Below, piece after piece: positions 55,676 to 59,805 of a DNA stretch of 59,805 nt. Origin of the DNA: Pseudomonadota bacterium (GTDB taxonomy: Bacteria > Pseudomonadota > Alphaproteobacteria > Azospirillales > Azospirillaceae); contig JAEYPE010000240.1 of assembly GCA_023411035.1 (NCBI GenBank), forward strand, positions 1-59,805. The letters are read 5' to 3'. The notes beneath the pieces are model-generated. The model searched no databases. It was given only the letters and a program-made list of their open reading frames with translations, and had not been told where the DNA came from. The position numbers and the translations under genes were made by a program. Position 1 is the first letter of the stretch. Each line of letters begins with the position of its first letter.

Positions 55676-58639
55676 TCACCGGCGGGTTGACCCGATGCTC
55701 ACTGAGGTCATCAAGGCGGAAACGGCTCGGTGGAGTTCGGTGGCCGCCAACGGCTTGTGAAGCAGCCAGTAACCTCCGGCCTTTGCTTCGGCGAGCCGCT
55801 CCGGGGCGGTATCCCCGGTTACGATCGCCGCTGGAACCGCAACACCCAATTGGGCATGCACGGCCCGGATCGCGTCCAGCCCGGTCTCGCCATCGCGCAG
55901 CCGGTAGTCGGCCAGGATGATGTCCGGACGACAGTCGCCCAGAACCGCCACCGCGCCATCCCGCGAGCCCGCCGTCAGCACCTGGTATCCCCACCCCTCA
56001 AGCATCGCCTGCATGCCCTGGCGCACCAACTCCTCATCATCGATCACCAGAACGACCCCGTTGCCCTTGCCGAGTGAGTGGACGGGGGTGCCCTCCGATG
56101 CGATGTCGAGGTTGGCGGCCAATGGTAGTTTGACGGAAAAGGTCGAACCGCGGCCAGGGACCGAGCGCACCTCGACGTCATGCCCGAGCAGGTGGGCCAG
56201 ACGCCGCACCACGGCAAGACCGAGCCCCAATCCCTTGGAGCGGTCGCGTTCCGGGTTGTCCAACTGAAAGAACTCTTCGAACACCTCATCCTGGCGTTCC
56301 GGGGCGATGCCGATGCCGGTGTCGACGACCTCGACGCGCAGCCGGTCGCCGCGCCGCCTGCACCCCACCAGCACACCGCCACGCTCGGTGTAGCGCAAAG
56401 CGTTCTCCACAAGGTTCCGTAGGATGCGCTCCAGCAGGACCGGGTCGCTCTTCACCACGGCGCCGCTGCTGACGGTGTGGAATCTCAGTCCCAGTTCGGC
56501 GGCGCGGGCCCCGTATTCGGCACCCAGCCGGTCGATGACGGGGGCGATCGGCATAGCTACCGGCTTGGCGACCACGAGGCCCGCATCGAGCTTGGAGACG
56601 TCAAGCAGCCCTTCCAGCAGTGCGCGCAGGCCGTCCAGGGACTGCTCCATAGAATTCAGAAGACGCGCCGAAGGCGTGCCCTCCAGCTGACCCTTGAGCG
56701 CGGCCATAAACAAGATGAGTGACTGCACCGGCTGACGCAGGTCGTGGCTGGCCGAAGCCAGGAACTTGGATTTCGCTACGTTGGCCCGCTCGGCCTCGGA
56801 CTTCGCCACGCGCAAGGCATCCTCGGCGCGCCTGCTCCGGGTGATGTCACGGGCGATCCCGACAACGCCGATGACGGACCCAGCCACGTTCCGCAAAGGG
56901 GCTTTGGTGGTCAGATAGTGGTGTGGTTCACCACTGACCACGTCAGGGAGTTCCTCCTCCAGGGAGACGACCTCGCCTGTGCTCATGACGTGCTTATCGC
57001 CGTTCTCCATAGTGGCGGCCACGGGCGCCGGGAAGAAATCCCAGTCGCGGGCGCCGAGCACCTTCCCGCGTTCGATGGCGAAGAAACGGCAACTCTTCTC
57101 GTTGACGAGGAGATAGCGTCCATCAACGTCCTTGACGAAAACCGGGTCGGGGATGCTCTCGATCATGGTCTCCAGCAGCAGGCTGCTCTGCTGCAGCCGG
57201 TGTTCGGCTTCCCGGCGCTCGGTGATGTCGCGCATGATGGCGGTGAAAAACCGCCTGCCGTCGACGCTCCAGGCCGCGATGGAGACGTCGATCGGAAACA
57301 TTGAGCCGTCCTTGCGGCGCCCCTCCAATTCCCGTCCGATGCCGATGATCCTCGCCTCGCCCGTGCGATGGTAGTTGGCGATGTAGGCGTCATGTTCGGA
57401 TCGCTCCACCTCCGGCATCAGCATTCGGACGTTCTGTCCGATCATCTCCTCCGCTTCGTAACCGAAAAACCGGATTGCCGCCGGGTTGACCGACTGGATG
57501 GTTCCGGTCTCGTCGCTGACGACGATCGCGTCCACTGCGGTTTCGACGATCGCGGTCAGGCGGGCGGAGGCGAGCCTGACGTCCCGTTCGGCGTGGTTGC
57601 GCAATTCCGTTGCCTTGTAGAACGACCGGGCAACGTCCTCGGCCTCTCGCACCGGCAAGCCAGGCAAGGACACCGGCTCTCCGCGGCCAAGCGCCAACGC
57701 GGCCGATGATAAGGCGCTCATCGCCCGCGCCAACCGGCGCGCGACCAGCGCACTTCCCAAAAGACCGAGGAGGACGGCGGCCCCGGCGCCGAAGGCGAGG
57801 GCCAGCAGAGACTTTCGAGCGGGGGCGTGGAGCGTCTCCAGAGGCACCGCAATGGCGACCGTCCAGCCATACGTCTCCATCTTGGCGAACGCCGTCCGGA
57901 CACCGATCCCCTCCACGGTGCGGCCGGTCACAAGGCCACGGACGTCCGGGGAGGCGATGGCGTCCTGCAGTATCGGGGACACGGGCTTGCCGACATACTG
58001 GTCATGCAGGTGGGTGCGGGCAACGAAGGCGCCCGCGCGGTCGGTCAGCGTCGCGATCCAGTCGTCGGGAAGATGCTGTTCCCCGAGCACTCGCCGCCAG
58101 ATGTCGGCGGGGACCGCCAGCATGAGTTCGAACACGGGCTGTTCGCCGCGAGGCACCGGCACGTTGACGGTCACGAGGGGCACCTTAGCGACGATCCCAC
58201 GATGCACGTTCGACACCACCGCGGCGCGCCTGGTCAGGACCTCGCGGACCGTGTCCATGTCCGGACGCACCGGCAACGGTGCTCCGTAGGGCACGAGCGT
58301 GTTGACCACCTGCTGCCCGGTCGGGTCGGCCAGGACGATCCACGCCCCATCACCCTGGCGCGCCGTGCTGCGCTTCGCCAACTCGTAGAAGGCGGGCAGG
58401 TCCCCGGCGCGAAGCTCCTGCGAGTCCGCCAAGCCGTGCAGGGTCTCCAGATAAACCTGAAGGCGTCGCTCGATGGCGCCCGCCATCACGTCGGTCCGCT
58501 GGACCAGCGCCGCCTCGAGAGCCACCTCCTGCCGGTCGACAACGTCGTCGACGACCAGGAAAGCGAAGATCCCGAGAGGAATTATGGCACTCAGCACCAG
58601 CGCCGCGAGATGGAGGTTCAGACTTCCAGTCTTCGACAC
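55676..58639 (-). CDS. Hybrid sensor histidine kinase with Cache and PAS domains
   Basis: 987 residues. One transmembrane helix near residues 10-30, a periplasmic dCache-type sensor (about 35-275; LADPTGQQVVNTLVPYG, LTDRAGAFVARTHLHDQYVGKPVSP), a second helix at about 278-300, a HAMP-like linker, two PAS domains (about 365-480 and 490-605), a HisKA domain with His632 (SASHDLRQPVQS), the HATPase domain (NLVENALRYTERGG, DTGIGI, GLGLGLAVVRR), and a receiver domain with Asp911 (IILADYRLRDG). The dCache fold binds small organic ligands such as carboxylates and amino acids. No response regulator gene lies beside it. Confidence 0.9.
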   Translation of the reverse strand: MSKTGSLNLHLAALVLSAIIPLGIFAFLVVDDVVDRQEVALEAALVQRTDVMAGAIERRLQVYLETLHGLADSQELRAGDLPAFYELAKRSTARQGDGAWIVLADPTGQQVVNTLVPYGAPLPVRPDMDTVREVLTRRAAVVSNVHRGIVAKVPLVTVNVPVPRGEQPVFELMLAVPADIWRRVLGEQHLPDDWIATLTDRAGAFVARTHLHDQYVGKPVSPILQDAIASPDVRGLVTGRTVEGIGVRTAFAKMETYGWTVAIAVPLETLHAPARKSLLALAFGAGAAVLLGLLGSALVARRLARAMSALSSAALALGRGEPVSLPGLPVREAEDVARSFYKATELRNHAERDVRLASARLTAIVETAVDAIVVSDETGTIQSVNPAAIRFFGYEAEEMIGQNVRMLMPEVERSEHDAYIANYHRTGEARIIGIGRELEGRRKDGSMFPIDVSIAAWSVDGRRFFTAIMRDITERREAEHRLQQSSLLLETMIESIPDPVFVKDVDGRYLLVNEKSCRFFAIERGKVLGARDWDFFPAPVAATMENGDKHVMSTGEVVSLEEELPDVVSGEPHHYLTTKAPLRNVAGSVIGVVGIARDITRSRRAEDALRVAKSEAERANVAKSKFLASASHDLRQPVQSLILFMAALKGQLEGTPSARLLNSMEQSLDGLRALLEGLLDVSKLDAGLVVAKPVAMPIAPVIDRLGAEYGARAAELGLRFHTVSSGAVVKSDPVLLERILRNLVENALRYTERGGVLVGCRRRGDRLRVEVVDTGIGIAPERQDEVFEEFFQLDNPERDRSKGLGLGLAVVRRLAHLLGHDVEVRSVPGRGSTFSVKLPLAANLDIASEGTPVHSLGKGNGVVLVIDDEELVRQGMQAMLEGWGYQVLTAGSRDGAVAVLGDCRPDIILADYRLRDGETGLDAIRAVHAQLGVAVPAAIVTGDTAPERLAEAKAGGYWLLHKPLAATELHRAVSALMTSVSIGSTRR

Positions 58640-58791
58640 GCGAGGTTCCCTGGCAAGGACGGTCTTCCCCCGTCCGAACCTACGTTGAAACGGGCGGGAT
58701 GGGCAATGATAGCACCTGTATTCGGTGAGGGTGTGGACACCGTCGCGCCGGGGTACGGCTGGTCAGGTTACCGCTCGACGCTCCTAACGGA
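58640..58791. other. Short spacer between TauE remnant and histidine kinase
   Basis: 152 bp with no feature recognised other than the kinase start region. It carries the promoter side of the kinase gene (which reads leftwards from 58639). Confidence 0.4.
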
Positions 58792-59555
58792 TCAGAACAG
58801 GCCCAGCGCACCCGCATTGCGGTACAGCATATAGGCCGCGACGGCGAACAGCACGCCCGCGAAGACCTTGGTCAGCGCGCCCTTGCTCGCGGACAGCCCC
58901 ACCGCGGCCCTCATGCCCGCGAACCCGCCGACCACGCCACCGGCGATGAACTGCCCCGCAACCGTCCAGTCGACAAGTCCCGAGAGCGCGTAGTTGGCCG
59001 CCGTGGTCAGGCCGAAGGCGCCCACCGAGAACAGCGGCGAGCCGATGGCGTTGAGCACGGCCATGCCGCAGCCGAGCAGGAGGCCCGGGATGATCAGGAT
59101 ACCGCCACCGATCCCGATCGCGCCGGTCAGGGAACCGATGCCGACCAGGCGCACCGCAATGGACTTGTTGATGCGCACACCGGGGTCGCCCTCGCTCCCG
59201 CGCTTCCTCAGCATGGAGGCGCCGACCGCCACCATCACCAGTGCGAACAGGAACAGCAGGCTCTGCCGTTGACCGCCTTGCCGACCGTCGAGCCGAGCAG
59301 AGCCCCAACCACCCCGGACGCGGCGAAGGTCGCCGCGCAGGGCCACTTCACCGTTCCGGCCCAGGCGTGCTGGGCGAGGTTGGCGAAGGCGTTCGCCGCG
59401 ACCGCCAGGGCACTGGTGCCGATGGCGACGTGGGGGTCCGGCACGCCCACGACGTAGAGCAGCAGCGGCACGGCCAGGACCGACCCGCCGCTTCCGATCA
59501 GCCCGAGGGAGAAACCGACCAGCGAGCCGGACAGGATCGTGAGGAGTTCGGGCAT
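58792..59555 (-). pseudogene. TauE/SafE sulfite exporter family, broken by a frameshift
   Basis: Two frames together make one eight-helix TauE protein. The first (59555 to about 59265) reads MPELLTILSGSLVGFSLGLIGSGGSVLAVPLLLYVVGVPDPHVAIGTSALAVAANAFANLAQHAWAG and stops after VGKAVNG; the second continues as QSLLFLFALVMVAVGASML through GIGSLTGAIGIGGGILIIPGLLLG to AAYMLYRNAGALGLF at 58792. Restoring one C near 59262-59266 would give GKAVNGQSLLFLF, the expected order. So there is a one-base deletion: a real pseudogene or a sequencing error. TauE proteins export anions such as sulfite. Confidence 0.75.
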
Positions 59556-59569
59556 CTGTGCGTTCCAGG

Positions 59570-59680
59570 TTGGAGACCTTAGACTCCTCGGCCAGGATCT
59601 GCGCGCCTGAGTTACCGCCGCCCAAGACGAGAACCCGCTGGCTCGCGAACGGCTCGGGCGCCCCATAAGTGCTGGAATGG
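59570..59680 (-). pseudogene. Flavoprotein (FAD/NAD(P)-binding monooxygenase-like) fragment
   Basis: About 36 codons: HSSTYGAPEPFASQRVLVLGGG, then NSGAQILAEESKVS. This is the second nucleotide-binding motif (GGGNSGAQ) of flavin-containing monooxygenase/pyridine-nucleotide oxidoreductases. The 5' side is cut by the IS end at 59681 and the 3' side fades into unrelated sequence near 59585. A remnant, directly upstream of TauE. Confidence 0.65.
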
Positions 59681-59805
59681 GCGTTGTTGCGTAAATCCCG
59701 CTACGGACAGGCTTCACGCCTTGTCCGCGGCTCTCAGGCGACCTTTTCGGAGACCGGCATGCCGAGGCTGGTCATGCGGTTGATGACCACGCAGGCGATG
59801 CGGGC
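59681..59805 (-). mobile_element. IS5-type insertion sequence, one end, runs off the window
   Basis: The terminal GCGTTGTTGCGTAAATCCCG (59681-59700) looks like the end of an IS5-group element, and the minus strand from 59805 to 59734 reads the transposase C terminus, ARIACVVINRMTSLGMPVSEKVA with a stop at 59734. The remaining element lies to the right of the window. It interrupts a flavoprotein gene whose scrap follows. Confidence 0.7.
59734..59805 (-). CDS. IS5-family transposase, C-terminal end only
   Basis: The last 23 residues, ARIACVVINRMTSLGMPVSEK and VA, before the stop at 59734. A-x-I-x-x-V-I-N-R-M-x-x-LGMPV is the typical end of IS5-group DDE transposases. The rest is outside the window, so activity cannot be judged. 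Confidence 0.65.
   Translation of the reverse strand, partial: ARIACVVINRMTSLGMPVSEKVA

Noticed and set aside
1..59805. tRNA, rRNA, CRISPR array, replication origin or prophage
   Set aside because: No cloverleaf-type sequence, rRNA core, regular spaced repeats or phage structural genes were seen on reading; small RNAs cannot be excluded by eye.

Overview
This 59.8 kb window is high-GC proteobacterial DNA. Codon use, the Lrp/TetR/UspA/cyclic-di-GMP signalling genes and the IS types fit an alphaproteobacterium, and Azospirillum or a close Rhodospirillales relative is my best guess (inference; there is no rRNA here to test it). About 47 kb (positions 1-48,400) is one large aerobic steroid-degradation cluster of the 9,10-seco type. 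The remaining 11 kb is a mobile-element scrapyard followed by a toxin-antitoxin pair and signalling genes.

Layout. (1) 1-13,578, minus strand: one tightly packed operon, read from hsaC leftwards: extradiol dioxygenase (hsaC), ipdA, ipdB, a long crotonase, ipdC, echA20, two acyl-CoA dehydrogenases, fadA6, a hexapeptide-repeat protein, an SDR, a third acyl-CoA dehydrogenase, ipdF, a MaoC hydratase and a second thiolase cut by the window edge. This is the C/D-ring (HIP/DOHNAA) pathway. (2) 13,752-19,743: an SDR (minus) diverges from hsaA-hsaD-hsaE, a TIM-barrel gene with a truncated relative behind it, and two overlapping Lrp/AsnC regulators. (3) 19,903-26,927, minus: ETF-ubiquinone oxidoreductase, 3-hydroxyacyl-CoA dehydrogenase, etfA, a small unknown ORF, etfB, hsaF and hsaG. 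(4) 27,161-36,574: SDR, aldo/keto reductase, kshA diverging from kstD, a flavin oxidoreductase, a VOC protein, an extended SDR with a C-terminal zinc-ribbon-like tail, and a 3-alpha-hydroxysteroid-dehydrogenase-like SDR. (5) 36,626-43,481, minus: RND/MMPL transporter, YCF48-type beta-propeller, DUF1302 and DUF1329 envelope proteins, a probable uptake or trafficking module. (6) 43,784-48,378: a decayed SDR, an unknown protein, an HSL-type esterase, an SDR and a TetR regulator. (7) 48,379-51,533: remnants of IS256, IS21, serine recombinase, IS6 and IS30 elements around a VapBC pair. (8) 51,520-59,805: UspA protein, STAS protein, PAS-GGDEF diguanylate cyclase, hybrid histidine kinase, a frameshifted TauE exporter, a flavoprotein scrap and the end of an IS5-type element.

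How it works together. KstD and KshA open ring B of 4-ene-3-oxosteroids; HsaA hydroxylates, HsaC cleaves and HsaD hydrolyses ring A; HsaE, HsaF and HsaG turn the released dienoate into pyruvate and propionyl-CoA. IpdF, IpdC, EchA20, IpdAB, the acyl-CoA dehydrogenases and FadA6 dismantle rings C/D, and EtfAB with ETF-QO passes the electrons to quinone. Not found in the window: the HsaA reductase (hsaB), the KshA reductase (kshB), the HIP-CoA ligase (fadD3) and a steroid delta-isomerase. Two matching palindromes (AAGTRAG-NN-CTTRCTT) at 34,308 and 44,596 resemble KstR2-type operators as I remember them and may be targets of the TetR gene.
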